Assembly: GCA_964609365.1 (NCBI GenBank)
Contig: CAZSRC010000004.1
Coordinates: 1 to 35,036 of the forward strand
Reading direction: 5' to 3'
Source of the DNA: GCA-002840305 sp964609365
GTDB taxonomy: Bacteria > Patescibacteriota > Patescibacteriia > Patescibacteriales > UBA12465
DNA length: 35,036 nucleotides
Part shown: positions 6,436 through 14,956 of the stretch, one piece after another
How the letters are laid out: each line of letters begins with the position of its first letter
How positions within the stretch are numbered: position 1 is the stretch's first letter
Made by a program: the position numbers and the translations under genes
Notes under the pieces: model-generated
What the model was told of the DNA's origin: nothing
The model's database searches: none
The model's input: the letters and a program-made list of their open reading frames with translations, nothing else

Positions 6436-9400
6436 TTAAACAATATCAACTCCTGAGCCTAATTCATTTTTTAACTCTTCTTTTAATTCTGGGCAATTAT
6501 TTATTTGAATTTCCGATTTTATTAATTTCTCTTCATCAGGCAAGCTAATTTTAAAATAAACAGAATCTGGCCCAGGATAGTTTTCTAAAATATTTTTAAT
6601 TTTTTCAAATTTATCAACTACAATAGAACCCTTAAAATTTATGCCTAGGGCCTTGGATTTATTTTGAACTACTTTAACTACACTTTCATTATTTTTATAC
6701 ATATTTGGATTAAATCTTTTTGGTATTTTTATATTCTTAAATTGATTGAGTGTCTCATCTAAATTATCTAAATTAATAAGACTGGCTTTATTTACCAATA
6801 ATTTAATATCCCCATCCTTATCGGAAACATTTGCGTTGACCAAAATAGCTCTGCCCTCTTGCCAAATATCTAGTGTTTCTTTGAGTATTTTAGGAAAAAC
6901 AAGCAATTCAGTAAAAGAAAGGCCATCTTCTATTTTAACAAAAAGCATATTATCATTCTTTTTTGTAATAATTTTTTTTATAGAAGAAATAATACCAGAA
7001 GATAAAACATCTTGATTTTTAAAATCTTTTAAACGTGAAATAAATACAATATTTTCTTCTAATTTTTTTCTAAAATCATTAAAGGGATGTTCGGAAATAT
7101 ACAAACCTAATAATTCTTTTTCCCATTGTAGTTTTTCATTATTAGTTATTTCCTTTTTTTTATCTAATTTAGGATAAGAAAAAACAACAGAATTAGGCGA
7201 GTCAGCAAATAAACTAATTTGTGGATTATCTTTATATTTAGATTTTTCCTTATTGAAACTAAGAAGACTTTCTAGGTTGGCCAATAAAACTCTGCGATCT
7301 TCAAATTGATCAAATGCTCCAGATTTAATTAAACTTTCTATTGATTTTTTATTTAAATCTCTATCATTAACTCTTTCTAATAAATTAAAAATATTTTCAT
7401 AGCGACCATTAGTTTTTCTTTCATTAATTATTTCATCAACTATATGAGCTCCAACATTTTTTATAGCTTTTAAACCAAATCTAATAGTTTTTAAGTCCTC
7501 ATTTTGATCAGCTACTTTATTTTCTTTAGTTTTGCTACTAACTACTGTAAATGAAGCAAAAGATTCATTAATATCTGGGGGCATAATTTCTAATTTCATC
7601 TTTCTACATTCTTCAATCTCAATTGATATTCTTTCGGTATCATTTTGATCAGCTGTTAAAAGTGCTGCCATAAATTCAGTGGGATAATGGGCCTTTAAAT
7701 ATGCTGTTTGATAACCAATTAAAGCATAACAAGCTGCGTGAGACCTATTAAAACCATAACCAGCAAAGGGCTCTATAAATGAAAATATTTTTTCTGCTAA
7801 AATTTTATCTATATCATTTTTAACACAACCATTAATAAACTTTATTTTCTGCTCGGCTAAAAGCTCTGGTATTTTTTTTCCCATCGCCTTTCTAAGAGTA
7901 TCGGCCTCTCCCCTAGTAAAGCCAGCCAATTCTCTAGATATTTGCATTACTTGCTCCTGATAAACTGCAACTCCATAGGTTTTTTTAAGTATTGGTTCTA
8001 GTTTTGGATGAAGATAAGTCATTTTCCTGCCATGTTTTCCAGAAATAAAATCAGGTATCCATTCCATTGGACCAGGTCTATATAGAGCAACCATAGCAAT
8101 AATATCTTCAAACTCACTGGGTCTTAAATCTTTTAGGTGTCGTTTCATTCCTCCAGATTCAAACTGAAAAATTCCAGTAGTTTCTCCTTTTTGGAAAAGA
8201 GCAAAACTTTTTTTATCATTTAGATCTATTTTATCAATATCAATTTCTACTCCCCTAGTATTTTTAATAATTTTTATTGCTGATTCAATGATAGTCAAAT
8301 TTTTTAATCCTAAAAAATCAATTTTAAGTAATCCTAAATCATCAACTGGGTGCAAAGAGTATTGAGAAACTATACTTTTATCAGATGATGATGCATATTG
8401 TAATGGCACATAGTTTGTTAATGGTTCTTTGGTTATTAAAATACCACAAGCATGAGTTGAGGAGTGCCTAGAAACGCCTTCTAGTTTTTGGGCAAAATCT
8501 AAAATTCTCTTAGCTGCAGACTCTTTCTGATAAAGCTCTTTTAATTCTGCTAAATTTTCTACAGCTTCTTTTATTTTATAATTCATTGGAACTAGTTTTG
8601 CTAGTTTATCGCAATAATCATAAGGCTCATCTAAAACTCTACCAACATCCCTAATTGCTGCTCTAGCGGCCATTGTTCCAAAAGTAATTATTTGAGCAAC
8701 ATTATCTTTTCCATATTTTTCCTCAACATAGGCTATAACCTCATCTCTTCTGATATCGGCAAAATCAAGATCAATATCGGGCATAGATATTCTATCTGGA
8801 TTTAAAAATCTTTCAAATAATAATTCATATTTTATAGGATCTAGATTTGTTATTCCCGTAAGATAGCAAACTAAAGACCCAGCAGCACTTCCTCTTCCTG
8901 GCCCAACTACTATTTTTTGATTTTTTGCCCAATTAACTAAGTCCGCTACAATCAAAAAATAAGAAGGCCAACCCATTTTGTTAATAACCCCCAATTCATA
9001 ATCTAATCTTTTATTTATTTCCTCTAAATCTTGGGTGCTAGCATCTGGAAATCTTTTTTTTATGCCATCATCACACCACTTTTTTAAATAAGTTTCCTGA
9101 TCAAAGCCCTCTGGAACAGAAAAATAAGGCAAATGAACTTCTCCTAATTCTATTTCCAAATCACACATTTCAGCAATTTTAACAGTATTAGAGATAGCAT
9201 CAGGAACATCATTAAATGCCTCGGCTAATTCTTTAGGGTCGCGACAAGAGTAATCACCATAACCAATCATTTTCATTCTATCGGTATCCTCTCTCTTTTT
9301 TTTATTTTGTAAGCAAAGAAGAATATCCTGAGCTTCGTCATCATTTTTATCTAAATAATGAATATCATTAGTAACAATTAATGGTACATTTAACTCTCTG

Positions 9401-9981
9401 GAAAATTTTATTAATTGTTTATTAACTAGATCTTGATACTCTAATTCAGGATGGTCCATTAATTCTAAATAAAAATGATCCTGACCAAAAAGATTATTAT
9501 AATCTAAAATTCTTTGACGAGCTTTTTCTAGATCACCAACACGAATCAAAAAAGGAATCTCTCCTCCCAAGCAGGCAGTAGAAGCAATTAATCCTTCATG
9601 GTATTTTTCTAAAAGCTCCCAATCAATTCTAGGTTTATAATAAAAACCCTCTAGGTGCGCTAGAGAGATTAATTTAATTAAATTTTGATAACCGGTATTA
9701 TTTTTTGCTAATAATAATAAGTGAAAATTTTTAGCATCTTCTTTTGTATTTTTATTAAACCTAGAAGCTGGTGCTAAATAAATTTCAACTCCAATAATTG
9801 GCTTAATTCCTGCTTTTTTACATTTTTTATAAAATTCAATAGCACCATACATAACCCCATGATCAGTAATGGCAAGAGCTGGGCAATTTTGTTCTTTTGC
9901 CTTAGCAATAAAATCATCAATCTTTGTAAGACCATCTAATAAAGAATAATGAGTATGATTATGTAGATGCACAAAAGACAT
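6436..9981 (-). CDS. dnaE: DNA polymerase III alpha subunit (replicative polymerase, DnaE1 type)
   Basis: This 1181-residue C-family polymerase is the normal DnaE length. The order of parts is an N-terminal PHP domain (HLHNHTHYSLLDG, residues 5-17), the palm with the catalytic PDIDLDFADIRRDEV near residue 400 and the third acidic site in LLKIDFLGL near 555, fingers (GYGFNRSHAACYALIGYQTAYLK is the family signature, quoted here as its two halves GYGFNRSHAA and CYALIGYQTA), a helix-hairpin-helix region, and a C-terminal OB-fold around SSGIISSIKKIITKK. PHP histidines are present, so proofreading or metal binding by PHP is possible. It is the third gene after parA and parB, 43 bp past the parB stop, and is probably cotranscribed with them. 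Confidence 0.97.
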   Translation of the reverse strand: MSFVHLHNHTHYSLLDGLTKIDDFIAKAKEQNCPALAITDHGVMYGAIEFYKKCKKAGIKPIIGVEIYLAPASRFNKNTKEDAKNFHLLLLAKNNTGYQNLIKLISLAHLEGFYYKPRIDWELLEKYHEGLIASTACLGGEIPFLIRVGDLEKARQRILDYNNLFGQDHFYLELMDHPELEYQDLVNKQLIKFSRELNVPLIVTNDIHYLDKNDDEAQDILLCLQNKKKREDTDRMKMIGYGDYSCRDPKELAEAFNDVPDAISNTVKIAEMCDLEIELGEVHLPYFSVPEGFDQETYLKKWCDDGIKKRFPDASTQDLEEINKRLDYELGVINKMGWPSYFLIVADLVNWAKNQKIVVGPGRGSAAGSLVCYLTGITNLDPIKYELLFERFLNPDRISMPDIDLDFADIRRDEVIAYVEEKYGKDNVAQIITFGTMAARAAIRDVGRVLDEPYDYCDKLAKLVPMNYKIKEAVENLAELKELYQKESAAKRILDFAQKLEGVSRHSSTHACGILITKEPLTNYVPLQYASSSDKSIVSQYSLHPVDDLGLLKIDFLGLKNLTIIESAIKIIKNTRGVEIDIDKIDLNDKKSFALFQKGETTGIFQFESGGMKRHLKDLRPSEFEDIIAMVALYRPGPMEWIPDFISGKHGRKMTYLHPKLEPILKKTYGVAVYQEQVMQISRELAGFTRGEADTLRKAMGKKIPELLAEQKIKFINGCVKNDIDKILAEKIFSFIEPFAGYGFNRSHAACYALIGYQTAYLKAHYPTEFMAALLTADQNDTERISIEIEECRKMKLEIMPPDINESFASFTVVSSKTKENKVADQNEDLKTIRFGLKAIKNVGAHIVDEIINERKTNGRYENIFNLLERVNDRDLNKKSIESLIKSGAFDQFEDRRVLLANLESLLSFNKEKSKYKDNPQISLFADSPNSVVFSYPKLDKKKEITNNEKLQWEKELLGLYISEHPFNDFRKKLEENIVFISRLKDFKNQDVLSSGIISSIKKIITKKNDNMLFVKIEDGLSFTELLVFPKILKETLDIWQEGRAILVNANVSDKDGDIKLLVNKASLINLDNLDETLNQFKNIKIPKRFNPNMYKNNESVVKVVQNKSKALGINFKGSIVVDKFEKIKNILENYPGPDSVYFKISLPDEEKLIKSEIQINNCPELKEELKNELGSGVDIV

Positions 9982-10024
9982 AGCAAAATAAAGCTTAATT
10001 TTTTAAATAAAAACTAGAAAAATT

Positions 10025-10906
10025 CTATTTAACAATTTTTTTAATAATTTCATCTAAATCTTCTTCGTCATAAAAAATTATTTCTATTTTACCACCTTTT
10101 TGAGCTCTCTTGATCTCAACTTTAGTATTTAGAGTTTGTTGTAGATCATTTTTATATTGAGAATCTTGTTGTTTGATTTCAATTTTAGCTTTTTTTGTTC
10201 CACCAGAATTTTTAATAAGCTTATCTGTTTCTCTAACTGATAAATTATTAAATAAAATTTTTCTAAAGATTGATAACTGCTTAACTTCATTATCCAAACC
10301 TAGTAAATACTTGGCATGAGCTTCACTAATTTGTTTTTTAGATAAAGCGTCTTTTATTTCATCCGGTAAAACTAAAAACCTCATAGTATTTGTAATACTT
10401 GATCTTGGTTTTCCTAATTTTTTTGACAATTCTTCATGAGTCAAATTAAATTCATTCATTAATTGATTATAAGCAATAGCTGATTCAATTGGATTTAAGT
10501 TTTCTCTTTGTAAGTTTTCAATTAAAGCAATTTCTAATTTTTTTTGATCATTAACATCCCTAACTATAACCGGAACCTCTTTTAAGTTTAGCTCCAAGGC
10601 ACTTCTCAATCTTCTCTCTCCGGCAATTAACTCATAAGAACCATTTTTAGGACTAACTATAAGAGGTTGAATAATTCCATGCTCTTTAATAGAGTTAACT
10701 AAATCATTAAGAGCAATTGGGTCAAATTCTTTTCTTGGTTGATAAGGATTAGTACTAATTTTTTTGGGATCCAAAAAATTTATATTTTTTTGATCATCAA
10801 CAAATAATGATTCTTTTTTTTCTAAAGTAAAGTCTGAATAAGACTGAAGATTTATTTTTTTAGGAATAAGAGAATCTAATCCCCTTCCCAAGCCTTTGTT
10901 TGCCAT
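10025..10906 (-). CDS. parB: ParB/Spo0J chromosome-partitioning protein
   Basis: This 293-residue ParB family protein binds parS, loads condensin and spreads as a CTP-dependent clamp. It starts with the characteristic MANKGLGRGLDSLIP. The CTP-binding boxes are NPYQPRKEFDPIALNDL with IIQPLIV, then GERRLRSALEL and ALIENLQRENLNPIESA. A central helix-turn-helix follows (THEELSKKLGKPRSSITN), and a short basic C-terminal dimerisation domain ends the protein. It starts 4 bp after parA and shares its promoter. No complete parS palindrome was seen in this window. Confidence 0.96.
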   Translation of the reverse strand: MANKGLGRGLDSLIPKKINLQSYSDFTLEKKESLFVDDQKNINFLDPKKISTNPYQPRKEFDPIALNDLVNSIKEHGIIQPLIVSPKNGSYELIAGERRLRSALELNLKEVPVIVRDVNDQKKLEIALIENLQRENLNPIESAIAYNQLMNEFNLTHEELSKKLGKPRSSITNTMRFLVLPDEIKDALSKKQISEAHAKYLLGLDNEVKQLSIFRKILFNNLSVRETDKLIKNSGGTKKAKIEIKQQDSQYKNDLQQTLNTKVEIKRAQKGGKIEIIFYDEEDLDEIIKKIVK

Positions 10907-10910
10907 ATTT

Positions 10911-11675
10911 TTATTGTGTTAAATTAATTATTTCTTTAGCTAAAGATTCATAAGACTTAGCACCGACCGATTTTGGATCATACTGTAAAATACTAGAACC
11001 ATAACTAGGAGATTCTGCTAATCGAACAGTCCTTGGTATTATTGATTTAAAGACTTTATTTGGAAAATATTTATATAACTCATCTTTAACCATAGCTGAT
11101 AATCTATTTCTTTTATCAAACATAGTAATCACAACGCCTAAAATACCTAACTCTGGTTTAAGATTATTTTGAATTAAAGAAATTGTCTCTAATAACTGAC
11201 TAAGTCCCTCAAGTGCATAATATTCACTTTGTATTGGTATTAAAACTTCATCCGAGGCAACAAGACTATTGATAGTAAGGAGTCCTAGTGATGGAGGTCC
11301 ATCAATTATTATATAATCAAAAAGTTTTTTAGCTTCATCTAGAGCGCTTTTTAGTCTAAATTCTCTATTTTCTACTGAAACTAATTCTATGGATGCCCCA
11401 GATAATGCTATTGTTGCTGGAACTATATAATAATTTTCCTGTTTAGTTTTTAAAATAACATCAAAAAGAGAGCAGTCTCCGGATAAAACATCATAAATAC
11501 CTTTATTTATTTGACGATGATTAATACCCAAACCAGAGCTAGCATTAGCCTGGGGATCTAGGTCAACTAATAAAACCTTCTTGCCGAAATATGCTAAATA
11601 AGCTCCAATATTAACCGATGTAGTAGTTTTACCAACACCACCTTTTTGATTAACCACAGAAATTATTTTTCCCAT
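10911..11675 (-). CDS. parA: ParA/Soj chromosome-partitioning ATPase
   Basis: This 254-residue Walker-type ATPase drives segregation of ParB-parS complexes on the nucleoid. The deviant Walker A motif KGGVGKTT lies at residues 11-18, including the signature lysine near the start of the motif. LLVDLDPQANASSGLG gives the A' site, and DYIIIDGPPSLG the Walker B. The length is that of chromosomal Soj proteins without an N-terminal regulatory extension. A good promoter lies 46-74 bp upstream on the minus strand. parB follows at once and dnaE after it, so partition and replication genes form one unit. Confidence 0.96.
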   Translation of the reverse strand: MGKIISVVNQKGGVGKTTTSVNIGAYLAYFGKKVLLVDLDPQANASSGLGINHRQINKGIYDVLSGDCSLFDVILKTKQENYYIVPATIALSGASIELVSVENREFRLKSALDEAKKLFDYIIIDGPPSLGLLTINSLVASDEVLIPIQSEYYALEGLSQLLETISLIQNNLKPELGILGVVITMFDKRNRLSAMVKDELYKYFPNKVFKSIIPRTVRLAESPSYGSSILQYDPKSVGAKSYESLAKEIINLTQ

Positions 11676-11720
11676 AAAAATTATTTTAATTTAACACTAA
11701 GCAAACACAAAACTTATAAT

Positions 11721-11749
11721 ATTATAACTTATAAAAAAAAATTCGGCAA
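11721..11749 (-). promoter_or_regulatory. Promoter of parA-parB(-dnaE)
   Basis: On the minus strand, TTGCCG (11744-11749) and a perfect TATAAT (11721-11726) are separated by 17 bp. Transcription would begin near 11713, about 38 bp before the parA ATG. Confidence 0.65.
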
Positions 11750-11763
11750 ACTTTTAAAATTCT

Positions 11764-11792
11764 TTGACATTTTATAAAAAATAATCTATTAT
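11764..11792 (+). promoter_or_regulatory. Promoter of the tRNA-Leu gene
   Basis: A perfect TTGACA (11764-11769) and TATTAT (11787-11792) lie 17 bp apart, ending 15 bp before the tRNA. It is divergent from the parA promoter, with the two elements only about 15 bp apart. Confidence 0.75.
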
Positions 11793-11807
11793 TATTTTAT
11801 TAATTAG

Positions 11808-11889
11808 GCCGATGTGGTGAAACTGGCAAACACGCACGACTCAAACTCGTGTGTCGCAAGACTTGTGGGTTCAAGTCCCACCATCGGCA
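11808..11889 (+). tRNA. tRNA-Leu (anticodon CAA)
   Basis: The acceptor stem GCCGATG pairs with CATCGGC, followed by discriminator A; CCA is not encoded. The anticodon stem CACGA/TCGTG holds loop CTCAAAC, giving anticodon CAA, which reads UUG. The T arm contains GGTTCAAGTCC. The long variable arm (around TGTCGCAAGACTT) is that of a class II tRNA, which fits leucine. The 82-nt length is also normal for tRNA-Leu. Confidence 0.96.
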
Positions 11890-11892
11890 CAA

Positions 11893-11924
11893 AAAAAAGA
11901 GCTCTTTGTAAGAGTTCTTTTTTT
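11893..11924 (+). terminator. Terminator of the tRNA-Leu gene
   Basis: The stem AAAGAGCTCTT/AAGAGTTCTTT (one G-T pair) with a 3-nt loop is followed by a run of T immediately after the tRNA. Confidence 0.8.
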
Positions 11925-11938
11925 AAAAAATCAAAATA

Positions 11939-11967
11939 TTGACAAAATTGAAAAAAAATTTTAATAT
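11939..11967 (+). promoter_or_regulatory. Promoter of the dGTPase-like gene
   Basis: TTGACA (11939-11944), a 17-bp spacer and TAATAT (11962-11967) precede the start codon by about 41 bp. Confidence 0.6.
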
Positions 11968-12008
11968 TAAGGCAAAATTAGTTCATTGAAAACAAAAAAA
12001 CATACAAA

Positions 12009-13067
12009 ATGAAACAGTTAAGCAAAATCAAAGGATCTTTATCCGAACTAGCTTTTGATAGTCAAAAAAGCCAAGGAAGAAACAAAGAAGATAAAGATGA
12101 AATGGAAGTATTATTATTTTTAGGCCAAGATGATCCCTTCTTACTTGATTACCACAAAATAATTAATTGTAAAAGCTTTAGAAGATTAGCCGGAAAAACA
12201 CAAGTATTTCCATTTCCTGCTAATCCAATGATTATAAATAGATTAACCCATACTATGGAGGTAATCTCAATATCAGAAACAATAGCTATTATACTTGGAT
12301 TGAATGTTAATCTAGTTAGAGCAATAGCTGCGGCTCATGATATAGGTCATACACCCTTTGGGCATCTAGGAGAGCGAGTTTTAAGTGAATTATCACAAAA
12401 AAAATTTCGTCATGAAAAATTTGGCATAATACTAGCTGAAAAAATTGAAAGAAGTGGCTTTGGTCTAAATCTAAGTAAGGAAGTTTTACAAGGAGTTCTT
12501 AATCATTCCAGGGGAGATGGTGAAATGTTTATTAATAAAAAATTAGCAACAGAATTTAATGTTGTAATGTTAGCTGATAAAGTGGCTTATACATTTTCTG
12601 ATATTAATGATGCTATTAGAGTTGGTAGAATTAATTCATCAGAAAAAATTATTAAAAAATTAGGCCAAAACCAAAGAGAGCAAGTCAATAATTGTATTAA
12701 AGCAATTTGCATAGAAAGTGCTAAAAAAGGAGAAATAAGCTTTGATGATTCAAAAGAGGCTAAAATTTTTAAAAAAATCAGATCCTGGATGTATGAAAAT
12801 CTTTATCTAAAAATGGATGGAGAAAAAAGTAGAGAAATTTTATATGAAAAACTAAGTGAAGTCTACCTTTTTTTAGATAAGGCTATTTCGCAAAAAGAAA
12901 ATGATACATCTATAATGATGGCAACAATGACGGATCAAGAGGTTCATGAAATTTTTAAAATTGTTAAAAATGCAACAATTAAAGATGTTGCTAAAATTAG
13001 AAAGATGGGATTTTTCGAATTAAAAAATTTTTGCAAAAAATATGATTACGAAAAAATAATCATCTAA
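12009..13067 (+). CDS. dGTPase-like HD-domain dNTP triphosphohydrolase
   Basis: This 352-residue HD-superfamily protein resembles deoxyguanosinetriphosphate triphosphohydrolase-like enzymes, which hydrolyse dNTPs to deoxynucleosides and triphosphate. The family signatures are present in order: SFRRLAGKTQVF (56-67), NRLTHTMEV with the first metal histidine H81, AAHDIGHTPFGH with H110-D111, and the downstream aspartate in MLADKVAYTFSDINDA near residue 189. The length is that of the shorter bacterial dGTPase-like group. It has its own promoter and terminator and is convergent with the cassette array that begins about 100 bp after its stop. It may adjust dNTP pools; exact nucleotide preference is unknown. 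The start is chosen at the first ATG after the promoter; no Shine-Dalgarno is visible. Confidence 0.85.
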   Translation: MKQLSKIKGSLSELAFDSQKSQGRNKEDKDEMEVLLFLGQDDPFLLDYHKIINCKSFRRLAGKTQVFPFPANPMIINRLTHTMEVISISETIAIILGLNVNLVRAIAAAHDIGHTPFGHLGERVLSELSQKKFRHEKFGIILAEKIERSGFGLNLSKEVLQGVLNHSRGDGEMFINKKLATEFNVVMLADKVAYTFSDINDAIRVGRINSSEKIIKKLGQNQREQVNNCIKAICIESAKKGEISFDDSKEAKIFKKIRSWMYENLYLKMDGEKSREILYEKLSEVYLFLDKAISQKENDTSIMMATMTDQEVHEIFKIVKNATIKDVAKIRKMGFFELKNFCKKYDYEKIII

Positions 13068-13096
13068 AAAAACCAGCAATTAATGCTGGTTTTTTA
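13067..13096 (+). terminator. Terminator of the dGTPase-like gene
   Basis: The stem ACCAGCA/TGCTGGT with a TTAA loop is flanked by A and T runs right after the stop codon, so it can work in both directions. Confidence 0.85.
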
Positions 13097-13158
13097 ATAT
13101 CTAGAAAAAAATAAATATCATTTTTTCAGACAACGAACCAAGAGACTAAAATGCAAAA

Positions 13159-13258
13159 AAATAACATCGGGGATAAAAGAAGTTTTTCTGGAACGAAGTG
13201 GAAGAAAAATTTGGGTGAAGCCCGAGCCGAGGGCTGAACCTTTTATCCCTTGTTAAAC
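13159..13258 (-). repeat. attC-like site E (distal, after the GNAT cassette)
   Basis: GGGATAAAAG (13170-13179) pairs perfectly with CTTTTATCCC (13240-13249). The inner box GTTAAAC (13252-13258) fits the core consensus, while the outer ...ATAAC (13161-13165) is degenerate, as often seen at an array end. Inside are the unpaired AA before GTT, the shared TTTGGGTG block, and two variable small hairpins. Confidence 0.7.
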
Positions 13259-13965
13259 GTCCCGAGCGAAGTGAGAGCGCAGCGTGGTGCAAACGATAGT
13301 GAGCAAGTAGTCTTTTTGGGCCTTTTCTTTATTTTTTTTTATATTCTGATTTTAATTTTGAAAAAACTAACGTATTACGAAGATCATTAAAATGTTCGTT
13401 GAAAGAATCTTCTCTAAATTTTCCTTCGTAAATATATCCGCATTTCTTGATTACTCCAAAAGAAGCTTCGTTTTTTTCGTCGCATGTTATCTGTATTCTA
13501 TTTAATTTCATTTTTTCAAAAAATTCTTTTTCAAGTATTTTAACTGCTTCAGTCATGTAGCCATTTCTAGTATGTGAAGAAGATAGCCAATATCCAATTT
13601 CACCAGATTTATTTTTTTCATTGATATTAAAAATAGAAATGTTTCCAATATATTCATTGTTAATAAAAAGTCCATATTCAACCTTTTTACCTTTTTCTGT
13701 TTCTTGTTCTTTATCGAATAAATATTTTAGACTATCTTCTACTTTAAGAGTCAATTTAGGCCAAGAAAGCCAAAGTTCTAAATGCTTGCGATTTTCTTCT
13801 ATTGCTTTGAAAATAGATTCAGCCATTTTCAAAGTCGGCTTTGTTCTTTTTAAAGTTAGTCTATTGCCTTTAAGTTGGTTTTTGAATTTCATTGTCATAA
13901 TTTATTAATTTTATCAAAGTATAAAAAGTTTTGTATTTAAGATCCAAAAATATTATTTAAGATAA
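13165..13965 (-). mobile_element. Cassette 5: GNAT acetyltransferase
   Basis: Bounded by the G|TT points of sites D and E. Terminal inverted repeats: 13305-13324 matches the reverse complement of 13939-13958 at 15 of 20 positions (TTTTTGG core). A GC-richer insert (13259-13304) separates the left arm from its attC box. Confidence 0.7.
13329..13898 (-). CDS. GNAT N-acetyltransferase, RimJ/RimL-like (cassette 5)
   Basis: This 189-residue GNAT acetyltransferase uses acetyl-CoA to acetylate an amine. The layout resembles RimJ/RimL and related enzymes: an early LKGNRLTLKRTKPT strand, a middle segment GEIGYWLSSSHTRNGYMTEA with the R-x-x-G-x-x/G-type acetyl-CoA loop, and a C-terminal EASFGVIKKCGYIYEGKFRED motif, seen here as its two parts EASFGVIKKCGY and EGKFRED. 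The target (ribosomal protein N terminus, antibiotic or metabolite) cannot be told from sequence. GNATs are among the commonest integron cassette genes. It is the last cassette, with its stop about 70 bp before site E. Two starts are possible (MTMKF or MKF); the first is used. Confidence 0.85.
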   Translation of the reverse strand: MTMKFKNQLKGNRLTLKRTKPTLKMAESIFKAIEENRKHLELWLSWPKLTLKVEDSLKYLFDKEQETEKGKKVEYGLFINNEYIGNISIFNINEKNKSGEIGYWLSSSHTRNGYMTEAVKILEKEFFEKMKLNRIQITCDEKNEASFGVIKKCGYIYEGKFREDSFNEHFNDLRNTLVFSKLKSEYKKK

Positions 13966-14081
13966 CGCTAGGGATATCTGATACTTTCTTTCATTACTTA
14001 TTTTATCAATTTAATATTATGAAAGCAAATATTGGTGGAGGCTCGCCACGACGAGCCGTAACCAGATATGCCTTGTTATGT
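13960..14081 (-). repeat. attC-like site D (between cassettes 4 and 5)
   Basis: Outer boxes are AGATAAC (13960-13966) and GTTATGT (14075-14081). ATATCTG near 13973 pairs with CAGATAT near 14063. The inner part holds TTGGTGGAG, then a hairpin with GGCTCG/CGAGCC arms, then CCGTAACC, matching sites A and B. It is the longest of the five sites. Confidence 0.75.
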
Positions 14082-14861
14082 GATGTTATTTTTTGCAAGT
14101 TTTTATTACCTTATATTTTAACATTAAATAATTTTCTTTCCGTTTTAAATCGACGAGTTTAACTTGTTTGGCAGTCAGACCAGAAAAACCCTCTCCATCG
14201 CATAAGGTTGGGGCAATCCTGCCACCTAAAATCAAATCACCAATCTTCAAGTTAATTTCATCGACTAAATCATCTTTCAATAAAGAAAAAATTAATTCTC
14301 CACCACCCTCCACCATCACTGACTTAATTCCCATAGTGTAAAGTTTCGCCAAAGCTCTTTTTAAATCAACCTTTTGTTTTCCGTAAACAAAGATTTCGGC
14401 TTTGTCTCGCAAGGCTTTGATTTTCGTTTCTGATGATCGTTCAGTTGTAAAGATAATTATTTTTGCATCACCTTTATTGAAAAAATCACCATTCGTTTTT
14501 AGTTTCGAAACATCAGAAACAATACCGACTTTGACAGGCTCTAAAGTTTTACCTAACGCCAATCTTTGTTTTTGTCTTTGGACGGATTTCACGACTAAAC
14601 CAGGGTCATCAAGAATGATAGATTTTCCACCCATCATTATAGCGTCGCACGGAACACGGTGGTCATACAAAAAGTTTCTATCATCATCTGTCGTTATTCT
14701 GGTGTCGACACGCTTTGAAGTTGATATTTTCCCGTCCAAAGACATGCCCGTACAAAGGAAAACAAAAGGTTTAATTTTTTCTTTATTGTTCATATTAGGA
14801 AAGAAAATTATTTGATGTATTTAAAAAAGATAAAAACTGGCAAAAAAATAATTTCAGATAA
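13966..14861 (-). mobile_element. Cassette 4: RibD-type reductase
   Basis: Bounded by sites C and D. The terminal inverted repeat arms 14075-14107 and 14830-14862 share GTTAT.TGA, TTATTTTTT, GC.AGTTTTTAT with one single-base gap and few mismatches. The left arm includes the stop codon of the gene. Confidence 0.8.
14086..14793 (-). CDS. RibD C-terminal-type (DHFR-fold) NADPH reductase (cassette 4)
   Basis: This 235-residue single-domain protein matches the RibD_C/RIB7 reductase fold, as in 5-amino-6-(5-phosphoribosylamino)uracil reductase of riboflavin synthesis. Signatures are the N-terminal CTGMSLDGKIST, VPCDAIMMGGKSIILDDPGL, and the NADPH/substrate loop SVMVEGGGELIFSLL. The usual N-terminal deaminase domain is absent, so it is a stand-alone reductase like archaeal or fungal RIB7. 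No other riboflavin gene is in the window. As a cassette cargo its role may be broader, for instance reduction of a pteridine-like or other heterocyclic compound, as in other DHFR-fold resistance or detoxification proteins. Composition appears less AT-rich than in chromosomal neighbours, consistent with transfer. The stop codon is part of the cassette-terminal inverted repeat. Confidence 0.85.
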   Translation of the reverse strand: MNNKEKIKPFVFLCTGMSLDGKISTSKRVDTRITTDDDRNFLYDHRVPCDAIMMGGKSIILDDPGLVVKSVQRQKQRLALGKTLEPVKVGIVSDVSKLKTNGDFFNKGDAKIIIFTTERSSETKIKALRDKAEIFVYGKQKVDLKRALAKLYTMGIKSVMVEGGGELIFSLLKDDLVDEINLKIGDLILGGRIAPTLCDGEGFSGLTAKQVKLVDLKRKENYLMLKYKVIKTCKK

Positions 14862-14956
14862 CGTTTGCTGATATGTGACGTTTTGCCACTTCCTTTAAAA
14901 ATCAATTTAGTGTGGCAAAATGTGGCTTTAGCCCTCGCAGATATCAGCTGTTGTAT
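14856..14956 (-). repeat. attC-like site C (between cassettes 3 and 4)
   Basis: Outer boxes are AGATAAC (14856-14862) and GTTGTAT (14950-14956). The first stem is GCTGATAT with ATATCAGC, the second TTTTGCCAC with GTGGCAAAA. A small hairpin GGCT/AGCC sits on one arm. It lacks the TTTGGGTGGAG block of the other sites, so it belongs to a different attC subtype. Confidence 0.75.
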
